Shown: positions 1-5,737 of the stretch, one piece after another
Position numbering within the stretch: position 1 is the first letter of the stretch
Layout of the letters: each line of letters begins with the position of its first letter
DNA from: Spirosomataceae bacterium
GTDB lineage: Bacteria > Bacteroidota > Bacteroidia > Cytophagales > Spirosomataceae
Assembly: GCA_030731175.1 (NCBI GenBank)
Contig: JANQUM010000190.1
Coordinates: 1-6,280, forward strand
Direction: 5' to 3'
Length of the DNA: 6,280 nucleotides
The notes under the pieces: generated by a model
Seen by the model: only the letters and a program-made list of their open reading frames with translations
What the model was told of the DNA's origin: nothing
The model's database searches: none
Made by a program: the position numbers and the translations under genes

Positions 1-321
1 TTTAAATTTCTCGTAAACCCGCAACATTTGCGTTTTCATCACGGGGCAAATGGTAGGGCAGGAGGTAAAAAAGAAATCAGCAACGTAAATTTTATCCGAA
101 AAATCTGCTTGCGTTACGGTTACGCTGTCTTGATTCGTGAAAGTAAATTCAGGAATTTGGTGGTAAACCGTTTTGCCGTTAACTTCATCGTGCTGACCAA
201 GAAAAGGTAATTCACGGTTGGTTTCGGTGCAGCTATTGAGAATAAAGATGAAGGATAAAAGAACAAGTGATGTTAACGGTTGAAAGTTAAGAGTTAAAAG
301 TTTTTTTGTTGGGTTGCTCAT
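1..321 (-). CDS. SCO1/SenC-family copper chaperone lipoprotein, 3' part cut by window edge
   Basis: Only the first 107 residues are in the window; the frame is open at base 1. The ATG at 321 overlaps the stop of the upstream lipoprotein gene as ATGA, which fixes the start. Residues 8-30 form a long signal peptide ending in the lipobox ILNSC, with Cys31 the expected lipidated residue, so the protein should be membrane-anchored outside the cytoplasm. The mature part has the SCO thioredoxin-fold beginning: residues 57-62 (PEFTFT), then residues 80-93 ending in TSCPTICP, the CxxxC-P copper/thiol motif (Cys88, Cys92). In this family the two Cys and a later His bind copper for assembly of the CuA centre of cytochrome c oxidase; some members are thiol reductases instead. 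The His would lie beyond the edge and cannot be checked. Codons 8-14 are made of three 7-bp repeats, giving an unusually long n-region. Confidence 0.9.
   Translation of the reverse strand, partial: MSNPTKKLLTLNFQPLTSLVLLSFIFILNSCTETNRELPFLGQHDEVNGKTVYHQIPEFTFTNQDSVTVTQADFSDKIYVADFFFTSCPTICPVMKTQMLRVYEKFK
280..300 (-). repeat. Three tandem 7-bp units inside the SCO signal-peptide coding region
   Basis: On the minus strand the 21 bases divide exactly into CTTTTAA, CTCTTAA and CTTTCAA (consensus CTYTYAA, or TTAACYY in rotated phase). They encode residues 8-14 (LLTLNFQ). The same units occur as a pair just ahead of the recN GTG start and in a related form at 2607-2620. The match is seen directly; any function is unknown. 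Confidence 0.6.
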
Positions 322-746
322 TCTTCAGTTTTTGTAGCGTTTTCTCCAATAAAATCTTTTGCGGCTTTCATGGCATTGTCGGTGTCGGTTGAGATTTTTG
401 CTACTTCAACTTTCAGCGATTTATACTTTTCGAGCTTTTTAGCTTGATCTTGTTCGTCGTTCATGGCAACGCTGTAATCGTCCATCCACTTGTACATTCC
501 GTCTTCGGCGGCTTGCAAATCGTTAGCAATTTTTACGGCGATTGTTTTTGCGGAGCTATCGCCTTCGGCTGCTTTCGCCAACACGTCATCCCGCAAATCA
601 CCCAATTTCATCGACTTGGGCATCACTTCGTCGTGGCCGGTCATGAGTTCTTTGTCTATTTCGGCAATTTCCCTTTCTAAGTCAGGCGTGCAATTCGTTG
701 CGAAAAATAAAGTAAAAGCGAGGAAAAGATAAGTTGTTGTTTTCAT
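318..746 (-). CDS. Small helical lipoprotein of unknown function, coupled to SCO gene
   Basis: This 142-residue protein begins with a clear lipoprotein signal peptide (residues 1-18) and the lipobox FATNC, with Cys19 the expected lipidation site. The mature part is highly charged and predicted helical, with no aromatic core apart from a YKWMDDY patch (85-91). Met and His fall on one helix face at Met35, His38, Met42 and Met46, and Met84, Met88 and Met95 on another. I recognise the HDEVMP stretch (38-43) as typical of a small Bacteroidota lipoprotein group of unknown role, sometimes labelled 'viral A-type inclusion protein'; that label carries no functional meaning. The gene follows recN by 62 nt and overlaps the SCO gene by 4 nt, so coupled translation with SCO is likely. 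A role in copper handling or oxidase assembly is inferred from that pairing only. No Shine-Dalgarno sequence is visible; the ATG is preceded by an A-rich leader. Confidence 0.85.
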   Translation of the reverse strand: MKTTTYLFLAFTLFFATNCTPDLEREIAEIDKELMTGHDEVMPKSMKLGDLRDDVLAKAAEGDSSAKTIAVKIANDLQAAEDGMYKWMDDYSVAMNDEQDQAKKLEKYKSLKVEVAKISTDTDNAMKAAKDFIGENATKTEE

Positions 747-808
747 TAATGTTTGTTGTTTTGTTGAGAATTTAGTTAAAATTAATTAGTTGATTTTGAA
801 GAAGCTGC

Positions 809-2467
809 TCAAACTTTGACGTCCAAAATTTCAATTGCACTGTGAATAGCATTTTCAGATGGATTTTCGCCGCCTATCATTTTAGCGATTTCCACAATGC
901 GTTCGTCTTTGCTTAACTGCTTCATCTTGCTTATTGTTTTCGCCGCTGAATCATCTTTGTAAACATAGAAGTGCGTTGTGCCAAGTCCGGCAATTTGGTG
1001 CAGGTGCGTTATGGAAATAACCTGAATATTGGTTGCCATTTCTCGCATCATATTTCCTACTTTCTTGGCAACTTCACCTGAAATTCCGGTGTCTATTTCG
1101 TCAAAAATAATTGTAGGAAGTGAGCGTTTACTTGCAAGTAAGTATTTGATAATCAGCATCAAACGAGAAAATTCTCCGCCAGAGGCCACTTCCCGTAATT
1201 GTCGTGGGGCAATGCCTTTATTGGCACTAAACAGGAAGTTGATGTGGTCAATTCCTTCTTCGGTGAGTTCGCTGGTTTCGTGGTCAATTTTGAGTTTTGC
1301 GTTCGGGATTCCTAATTCTGCGAGCAACTGTACCACTTTCCTTTCCATTTCGGGAAATACCGCCTGCCGCACTTTTGAAAGTTTTTCGGCGGTTTTTAAA
1401 GCCGTTTCTTTCGCTTTTTCCATGCGTTCTTTCGCAATAGAAATGTTATCGCTCAGGTTCAAAACATTACTGACTTTTTGCTCCAGCGTTTCCTGAATTT
1501 CCAGAAGTTCAGTATTTGATTTTACGGCGTGCTTTTGGTGCAATTTAAAGAGTAAATCGAGTCGCTGCTGGATAATAGCGATGCGTTCGTCGTCGAGTTC
1601 AATTTTCTCTTCTTCGTTTTCTACGTCGTTTGCAACGTCTTTAAGTTCAATCAACGCACTCTGTATCCGGTCAACGAACTGCGAATATTGATTGGAAAAA
1701 TTCTTTATTGGGGCGAGGGTTGCTACAACATCTTGCAACATCGAAACGACTGATTGCTCGGGGTTTCCGAACAAATTGGTTACGCCAACTAAGCGTTGTT
1801 TTACGTCTTCGGCGTTTTCTAAAATATTGAGTTCCTCTTCGAGTTCTTCCTGCTCGTTTACTTTGATTTTTGCGGCATCGAGTTCGTCTAACAAAAATTT
1901 ATTGTAGTCAAATTCTTTTTTTAGGCTGGAAGATTCTCGCTGTAAATACTCGTACGCAACTTTGAGTTTATTGTACGATTGGAATTTTTCCTGATAACCC
2001 ACGAGCTGCTGATGGCATTGGGCAAAGGTATCGATGATTTGCAGTTGGTATTCGTTTGAACCCAACGAAAGCGTATCGTGCTGCGAATGCACGTCCATTA
2101 ATTGACTGCCAATTCGCCGCAAAGTTTCGAGCGTTACGGGCGTGTCATTTACAAATGCCCGAGATTTTCCCGCCGGAGATATTTCCCGGCGAATCATGCA
2201 AGGATTCTGAAAGTCGAGTTCTTCTTCTTCAAAAATATTTTGAATGTAGAAGCCGCCCATGGTGAAAGTTCCTTCCACGATGCACTTTTCCTCGGCATTG
2301 TGCAGCGTTTTGGTATCGGCACGTTGCCCCATAAGCAAACCAATTGCCCCGAGCATGATGGATTTTCCCGCACCGGTTTCGCCTGTTATAATGTTCAGGT
2401 TAGCATCAGGTTGTACTTCTAAATGCTCTATGAGAGCGTAATTTTTGATGAGCAGATGTGATAGCAC
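809..2467 (-). CDS. recN: DNA repair ATPase RecN
   Basis: RecN is a cytoplasmic SMC-like ATPase acting in recombinational repair of DNA double-strand breaks. Starting at the GTG at 2467 gives 552 residues, the normal family length, beginning VLSHLLIKNYALIEHLEV as RecN proteins do. Walker A is GETGAGKS (residues 29-36). Two charged coiled-coil arms occupy roughly residues 140-350. The ABC signature is SGGEFSR (429-435), Walker B is TIIFDEID (452-459) with a following D-loop region, and the H-loop is SITH (His488). The C-terminal GGENPSE stretch is also typical. The frame stays open upstream to a TTG at 2539, but that extension lacks family similarity and overlaps the likely promoter, so I reject it. 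The leader has no Shine-Dalgarno sequence. It is the first gene of a leftward group with two lipoprotein genes. All ATPase motifs are intact. Confidence 0.96.
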   Translation of the reverse strand: MLSHLLIKNYALIEHLEVQPDANLNIITGETGAGKSIMLGAIGLLMGQRADTKTLHNAEEKCIVEGTFTMGGFYIQNIFEEEELDFQNPCMIRREISPAGKSRAFVNDTPVTLETLRRIGSQLMDVHSQHDTLSLGSNEYQLQIIDTFAQCHQQLVGYQEKFQSYNKLKVAYEYLQRESSSLKKEFDYNKFLLDELDAAKIKVNEQEELEEELNILENAEDVKQRLVGVTNLFGNPEQSVVSMLQDVVATLAPIKNFSNQYSQFVDRIQSALIELKDVANDVENEEEKIELDDERIAIIQQRLDLLFKLHQKHAVKSNTELLEIQETLEQKVSNVLNLSDNISIAKERMEKAKETALKTAEKLSKVRQAVFPEMERKVVQLLAELGIPNAKLKIDHETSELTEEGIDHINFLFSANKGIAPRQLREVASGGEFSRLMLIIKYLLASKRSLPTIIFDEIDTGISGEVAKKVGNMMREMATNIQVISITHLHQIAGLGTTHFYVYKDDSAAKTISKMKQLSKDERIVEIAKMIGGENPSENAIHSAIEILDVKV

Positions 2468-2479
2468 GCCGTTTGGAAA

Positions 2480-2493
2480 TTGAAAGTTAAAAG
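2480..2493 (-). repeat. Two tandem 7-bp units just upstream of the recN start
   Basis: The minus strand reads CTTTTAA then CTTTCAA, identical to the first and third units of the array at 280-300, with the middle unit absent. The pair ends 12 bp before the recN GTG, in the untranslated leader. Sequence identity is directly visible; function unknown. Confidence 0.5.
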
Positions 2494-2536
2494 CCGAGCA
2501 TTGAATGTATTTCGCCGCTGTTTTACTGACCGAGTA

Positions 2537-2566
2537 CAAATTTACAAACTAAAGGGCTGAAACAAA
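2537..2566 (-). promoter_or_regulatory. Putative Bacteroidetes-type sigma promoter for recN
   Basis: The minus strand has TAAATTTG (2544-2537), a full match to the Bacteroidetes -7 element TAnnTTTG, and TTTG (2566-2563) as the -33 element, 18 nt away (the family norm is about 19-21). Transcription would begin near 2530, giving a leader of about 60 nt before the GTG at 2467. The -33 element lies in the T-run of the upstream terminator. The promoter call rests on consensus matching only. Confidence 0.45.
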
Positions 2567-2597
2567 AAAAAGCATCGTTCAATATGACGATGCTTTT
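2564..2597 (-). terminator. Strong intrinsic terminator for leftward transcription
   Basis: A perfect 11-bp inverted repeat (arms AAAAGCATCGT at 2568-2578 and its complement at 2587-2597) encloses an 8-nt loop. Read leftward, the stem runs into eight consecutive T residues (2571-2564). It lies about 100 nt beyond the stop of the OmpA-family gene and should end that transcript. The plus-strand T-run is only four bases, so it is mainly a leftward terminator. Confidence 0.88.
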
Positions 2598-2649
2598 GTT
2601 ACAAAACTTAACCCTTAACTATGAAAATGAAATGTTTTTATCTCTTTTG
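2565..2649 (-). ncRNA. Candidate small RNA or 3'UTR-derived RNA
   Basis: Leftward transcription from the sigma-54-like site at 2661-2675 would start near 2649 and stop at the terminator ending about 2565, giving an RNA of roughly 85 nt. It has no convincing reading frame. A weak hairpin (TTTTG-TAA-CAAAA, about 2607-2595) precedes the terminator stem and competes with its base. The same sequence would also be the 3' tail of the OmpA-family mRNA. This is inference from promoter-like and terminator signals; no known RNA family is claimed. Confidence 0.28.
2607..2620 (+). repeat. Pair of 7-bp CTTAACY units before a 9-codon frame
   Basis: The plus strand reads CTTAACC then CTTAACT, a rotated version of the TTAACYY units found at 280-300 and 2480-2493 on the other strand. 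It is immediately followed by a short frame, ATG at 2621 to TGA at 2650, encoding MKMKCFYLF. That peptide resembles the start of an exported protein, but the frame is too short to call a gene. Confidence 0.35.
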
Positions 2650-2660
2650 ATTGTATAGTT

Positions 2661-2675
2661 ACGAAAACCGTGCCA
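2661..2675 (-). promoter_or_regulatory. Sigma-54-like site downstream of the OmpA-family gene
   Basis: The minus strand reads TGGCACG-GTTT-TCGT. The -24 element is a perfect match to the RpoN consensus TGGCACG-N4-TTGC, and the spacing is right, but the -12 element is degenerate (TCGT for TTGC). The site closely resembles the better one at 5084-5098. It lies 22 nt beyond the stop of the OmpA-family gene and points into the 85-nt stretch that ends at the terminator. Confidence 0.33.
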
Positions 2676-2696
2676 AAGTTTTTTTGCTACTATTTG

Positions 2697-5012
2697 TTAA
2701 TTTTTTCCAATGTAACTCCCAACGGTCAAAACCTTAAATTCTGTGCGTCTGTTTTCCTGATGCTTTGACTCGTTACAGTTTACCCCGTTGAGGCATTCGT
2801 TAATAATTTCGTTTTCGCCGTAACCTTTGGCTATCAAGCGATTACGGTCTATTCCGTTACGAACTAAATAGTCAACCACGGCACTTGCCCGCTGCTGCGA
2901 GAGGCGTAAATTATAGGAATCAGTTGCCCGGCTATCGGTATGTGATCTGATTTCGATTTTTATGTCAGGAAATTTCTGTAACACAGGCAGTACTTTTTTA
3001 TTTAGTTCTTGAGCCGCATCAGATCGGATAGCGTATTTATCGAGGTCGTAGTAAATATTGTCAATTTTGAAAATGTCGCCTTCGCCAATCATCCCAATCT
3101 TGCGTTCGTAGTTTTCTTCGTCGCGGTTTTTCTTTACTTTACCCAAATATTCTGAGTTGGCGGCGTAGCGGTCTTTCACTACTGTTACGCTGTATTTGCC
3201 GTCTTTTTCGGGTTGAAAAACGTAACGCCCATCTTCTCCGGTGGTTAGTTTTTCTTCAGAGCCGTCCCGCTCATTTTTGAGGATAACCGTTGCTCCGGCA
3301 AGTGGCTGTCCGTTAATTTCAGAAACTATTGTTCCCGCAATTATTGGGCGTTTGGTTTGCTCTAAATATATTTTTATTTCGGTTTTGTTTCGCTGCGAAG
3401 TTGACATCGTTCCGTAGCTTACTGAGTTTTTCTGATAACCTGATTTCGTTGCCAAAAACTCGAAGTTCGACATAGATTCCATGCAGATTTGCACTGCACC
3501 CGCCGCATCAGAAATTAGGAGGTTTTGGTTAACGCCGTTTTTGATTAATCGCACGTCGGCGTTGGCAATTGGCTCTTTTGTTTTTGCGTCGTAAACAAGT
3601 ACTCTAAGTTCGCGGCATTTACGGTTAAAGTGGTAAATATTGTCGTCTGAATATCCCCGGCGGCGGTTTGAACTGAAATATCCGCTGCTGCGGTCTCCGG
3701 TTGTTATTAAACCAAAATCGTCTCGGCTGGAATTAATTGGATGTCCGAGATTTTGTGGTTCTTCTGCTGTCGGCATGCCGTTTTCGAGGTTGACGAAAAA
3801 GATATCAAGGCCGCCCAAGCCAGCGTGACCGTCGGATGCGAAATAGAGGTTACCGTTTTCATCCACAAACGGAAACATCTCGTTCCCCTCCGTGTTGATT
3901 TCCTTGCCCATATTCATCGGTACGCTCCATTCGCCGTCGCTGTATTCTACCATATACACGTCTGTGCCGCCGTAGCCACCTTTCATGTCTGATACGAAAT
4001 ACATGCGGGAATCGTCAGGTGTAATAGCCGGATGTCCGCACGAGTATTCGGTGCTGCAAAATGGTAATGGTTTTACATCTCCCCACTTTTTGCCGTCAAA
4101 AGTTGACTCAAAAAGGTTAAGCATATTCACGCCGTCTTTACTTTTGTGGGAACGCCCTTTATTATAATTATTTCGAGTGAAAACGAGTTTTTTGTGGTCG
4201 CTGAAAAAACTGACCGGCCCTTCATGGTATTTGGTATTGAGCGTTCGGCTAAATTCTTCCGTTTGAGACATTTCCTTCGCTTCTTTTTCAAATGCTTCTA
4301 CTTCCTTAGGGTCTTCAGATTCGCCGTAGCTTGAAAGCGAAGCCGTTCTGCTGCCTTTCAATTCTTTTTCTTGCGGAACAAGTAAGGTTGTGTCAGGAAA
4401 CTGGAATAAATCAAGGAATGGCGTTTCATTTTGCATGAAAACCCGCTTGATGATCCCGCCTTCGTCACGAGCCGAAACAAACACTAAACCGCCCTCGTGG
4501 TACATCGGGCTAAAATCCGACTGCCGGGAATTTAACGGGTACATATAATTGATGCGGTACAACGAAGAGTCTTTGTAGAACTCAGATTCGTCCATGTAAG
4601 CAACCGTAAAACGTCTTCCGCGTAAATCTTCTCGTTGTTGCTGTCCGTATTTGCTATACATTCGCTGCGACTCACGGTAATGTTCGTTTTTGGCGAGTGC
4701 TTGTGCGAAGTATAAATATTGCTCGGATTCGAGTTCTTCGCCGTAAGTCTTGATTAACTCACGGTAAACGCGTTCGGCGTTTCGGGCGTCGTCAACTTTT
4801 CGATAGCTGAACGCCAAATTTGTTAACGCCGTACGGTGGTCTTCTTTTTTCGGCGATTTTGTTGCAAGAAACGTTTCGTACGTCCGAATGGATTCGATGT
4901 AAGCCGCTTGTTCAAAATGACGGTTCGCCACTTTCAATCTACCTGACTGAGCCACGGCAGATTGACCGAATAATAACAGTATGATTAGGTATAATAAATT
5001 GCTTTTTTTCAT
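2697..5012 (-). CDS. PorE-like OmpA-family protein with TPR, PD40 propeller and two regulatory-like domains
   Basis: The 771-residue product starts with a type I signal peptide (1-21, cleavage after AVA) and is expected at the outer membrane facing the periplasm. Residues 24-125 look like TPR helices. PD40/WD40-like propeller blades follow at about 165-465, including GHPAITPDDSRMYFVSD (326-342), FPFVDENGNLYFASDG (380-395) and a SGYFSSNRR blade (443-451). Two carboxypeptidase-D-regulatory-like beta-sandwiches lie at about 468-550 and 557-625. The C-terminal OmpA domain (650-771) carries the peptidoglycan-binding Asp693 (HTDSRA) and Arg708 (SQQRA), plus a Cys740/Cys746 pair common in Bacteroidota OmpA domains. 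The domain order matches PorE of the type IX secretion system, which has a single regulatory-like domain and is a lipoprotein; here there are two and no lipobox, so orthology is unproven. No porP/sprF gene is adjacent. A sigma-54-like promoter lies upstream and an intrinsic terminator downstream. Confidence 0.93.
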   Translation of the reverse strand: MKKSNLLYLIILLLFGQSAVAQSGRLKVANRHFEQAAYIESIRTYETFLATKSPKKEDHRTALTNLAFSYRKVDDARNAERVYRELIKTYGEELESEQYLYFAQALAKNEHYRESQRMYSKYGQQQREDLRGRRFTVAYMDESEFYKDSSLYRINYMYPLNSRQSDFSPMYHEGGLVFVSARDEGGIIKRVFMQNETPFLDLFQFPDTTLLVPQEKELKGSRTASLSSYGESEDPKEVEAFEKEAKEMSQTEEFSRTLNTKYHEGPVSFFSDHKKLVFTRNNYNKGRSHKSKDGVNMLNLFESTFDGKKWGDVKPLPFCSTEYSCGHPAITPDDSRMYFVSDMKGGYGGTDVYMVEYSDGEWSVPMNMGKEINTEGNEMFPFVDENGNLYFASDGHAGLGGLDIFFVNLENGMPTAEEPQNLGHPINSSRDDFGLITTGDRSSGYFSSNRRRGYSDDNIYHFNRKCRELRVLVYDAKTKEPIANADVRLIKNGVNQNLLISDAAGAVQICMESMSNFEFLATKSGYQKNSVSYGTMSTSQRNKTEIKIYLEQTKRPIIAGTIVSEINGQPLAGATVILKNERDGSEEKLTTGEDGRYVFQPEKDGKYSVTVVKDRYAANSEYLGKVKKNRDEENYERKIGMIGEGDIFKIDNIYYDLDKYAIRSDAAQELNKKVLPVLQKFPDIKIEIRSHTDSRATDSYNLRLSQQRASAVVDYLVRNGIDRNRLIAKGYGENEIINECLNGVNCNESKHQENRRTEFKVLTVGSYIGKN

Positions 5013-5083
5013 GGGGAGACGGGTAAGTCTTTTAAAGGAAAATTACATGTAAGTCGGATTAATGACTTTGCAAGTTGAGGTGA

Positions 5084-5098
5084 ACAAAACCCGTGCCA
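5084..5098 (-). promoter_or_regulatory. Sigma-54 (RpoN) promoter for the OmpA-family gene
   Basis: The minus strand reads TGGCACG-GGTT-TTGT, preceded by an A/T run. It matches the RpoN consensus TGGCACG-N4-TTGC at all but the final position, with exact -24/-12 spacing. Transcription would start near 5072, giving a leader of about 60 nt before the ATG at 5012. A perfect palindrome TTACATGTAA (5043-5052) lies in that leader and another, TTTAGCTAAA (5121-5130), lies upstream. Sigma-54 control implies an enhancer-binding activator elsewhere in the genome. Confidence 0.55.
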
Positions 5099-5133
5099 AT
5101 TTTTTTTATTGTAATTTATGTTTAGCTAAAATA

Positions 5134-5165
5134 TTAGTAATCAGGTGATTGATAAGTTATATTTC
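5134..5165 (+). promoter_or_regulatory. Weak Bacteroidetes-type promoter candidate for the SRPBCC gene
   Basis: TTAG (5134-5137) and TATATTTC (5158-5165) are each one mismatch from the TTTG and TAnnTTTG elements, with a 20-nt spacer. The site is correctly oriented, about 70 nt before the ATG at 5234. In AT-rich DNA such a match could be chance. Confidence 0.2.
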
Positions 5166-5233
5166 TTGTAGTTATAATTTAATCGAACAATTCGCTGGAG
5201 ACGTTGTAGTAATTCACGACTAACTTAAACCAC

Positions 5234-5674
5234 ATGAAAATCCTGATAGAAACGTCTGTTAAAGAATCTGTAAAAGAAGTGTTTGCTAAATTTAACGGTG
5301 ACTTGTTCAAAGCTCTTGCTCCGCCTTTTCCACCCGTCAACCTCGAACGTTACGATGGTGAAAAAGTGGGTGATATTGTAAGTATGAAGCTGAATTTTAT
5401 ACTGTTCAAACAAAACTGGACGAGCCTGATTACGGAGAATGAACAAACGGATAATCGCTCGTTCTTTGTGGATGAAGGAACAGAACTTCCCTTCTTTTTA
5501 TCCGAATGGAAGCACCGCCATATTATTGAAAACCGAGGTGGAACAACTTATATCGTGGACGATATTTACTTCAAAACGCCCTTCGTTTTGACGGATTATT
5601 TGATGTACCCGCTGCTGTATTTGCAGTTTCTATACCGAAAACCCATTTACCGTAAATTGTTCGGGAAAGCATAA
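5234..5674 (+). CDS. SRPBCC-fold (START-like) ligand-binding family protein
   Basis: The 146-residue cytoplasmic protein fits the SRPBCC superfamily, whose helix-grip fold binds hydrophobic ligands or helps modify them; the ligand here is unknown. It begins with the typical beta strand then helix (IETSVKESVKEVFAKF, 5-20), followed by the APPFPPV stretch (29-35), alternating strands such as DIVSMKLNF (47-55), FVDEGTELPFFL (78-89) and IVDDIYF (107-113), and the long C-terminal helix with LQFLYRKPIYRKLF (130-143). Length and ending match Bacteroidota members, so it looks complete. There is no signal peptide. It is the only plus-strand gene, diverging from the OmpA-family gene and converging on nth with a 63-nt gap in which I see no clear terminator. 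The start has an A-rich leader without a Shine-Dalgarno sequence. No specific name is justified. Confidence 0.86.
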   Translation: MKILIETSVKESVKEVFAKFNGDLFKALAPPFPPVNLERYDGEKVGDIVSMKLNFILFKQNWTSLITENEQTDNRSFFVDEGTELPFFLSEWKHRHIIENRGGTTYIVDDIYFKTPFVLTDYLMYPLLYLQFLYRKPIYRKLFGKA

Positions 5675-5737
5675 AACTGCGAAGGGAAAAAGGATATTTT
5701 TAGATCGAATCCTCGTGATCGCAATTATTGAAAGATC

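Noticed and set aside
747..808. A separate promoter between recN and the small lipoprotein gene.
   Set aside because: A TAATTTTA stretch is near the -7 consensus, but no TTTG lies at the right distance, so co-transcription with recN is simpler.
1029..1496. A 155-codon plus-strand frame inside recN.
   Set aside because: It is antisense to a strongly conserved gene; its Ser/Phe-rich composition is the mirror of charged coiled-coil codons.
2102..2422. A 106-codon plus-strand frame opposite the RecN N-terminal region.
   Set aside because: It is a shadow of the ATP-binding region of RecN, without recognisable domains or its own start signals.
2468..2539. A 24-residue upstream extension of RecN from a TTG at 2539.
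   Set aside because: It has no similarity to RecN N-termini, would overlap the -7 promoter element, and the GTG at 2467 gives the normal start and length.
3741..3992. An 83-codon plus-strand frame inside the OmpA-family gene.
   Set aside because: It is antisense to the propeller region, with no domain or signal to support it.
5043..5130. Two perfect 10-bp palindromes (TTACATGTAA and TTTAGCTAAA) flanking the sigma-54 site, considered as operators.
   Set aside because: Several such palindromes are expected by chance in AT-rich DNA of this length, and their spacing does not fit usual enhancer positions.
5225..5446. A 73-codon minus-strand frame opposite the SRPBCC gene.
   Set aside because: It is antisense to a protein with clear family features.
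5675..5737. A terminator between the convergent SRPBCC and nth genes.
   Set aside because: Only weak 5-bp arms (AGATC/GATCT) far apart and no proper T-run follow; GATCG is a direct repeat and not an inverted one.
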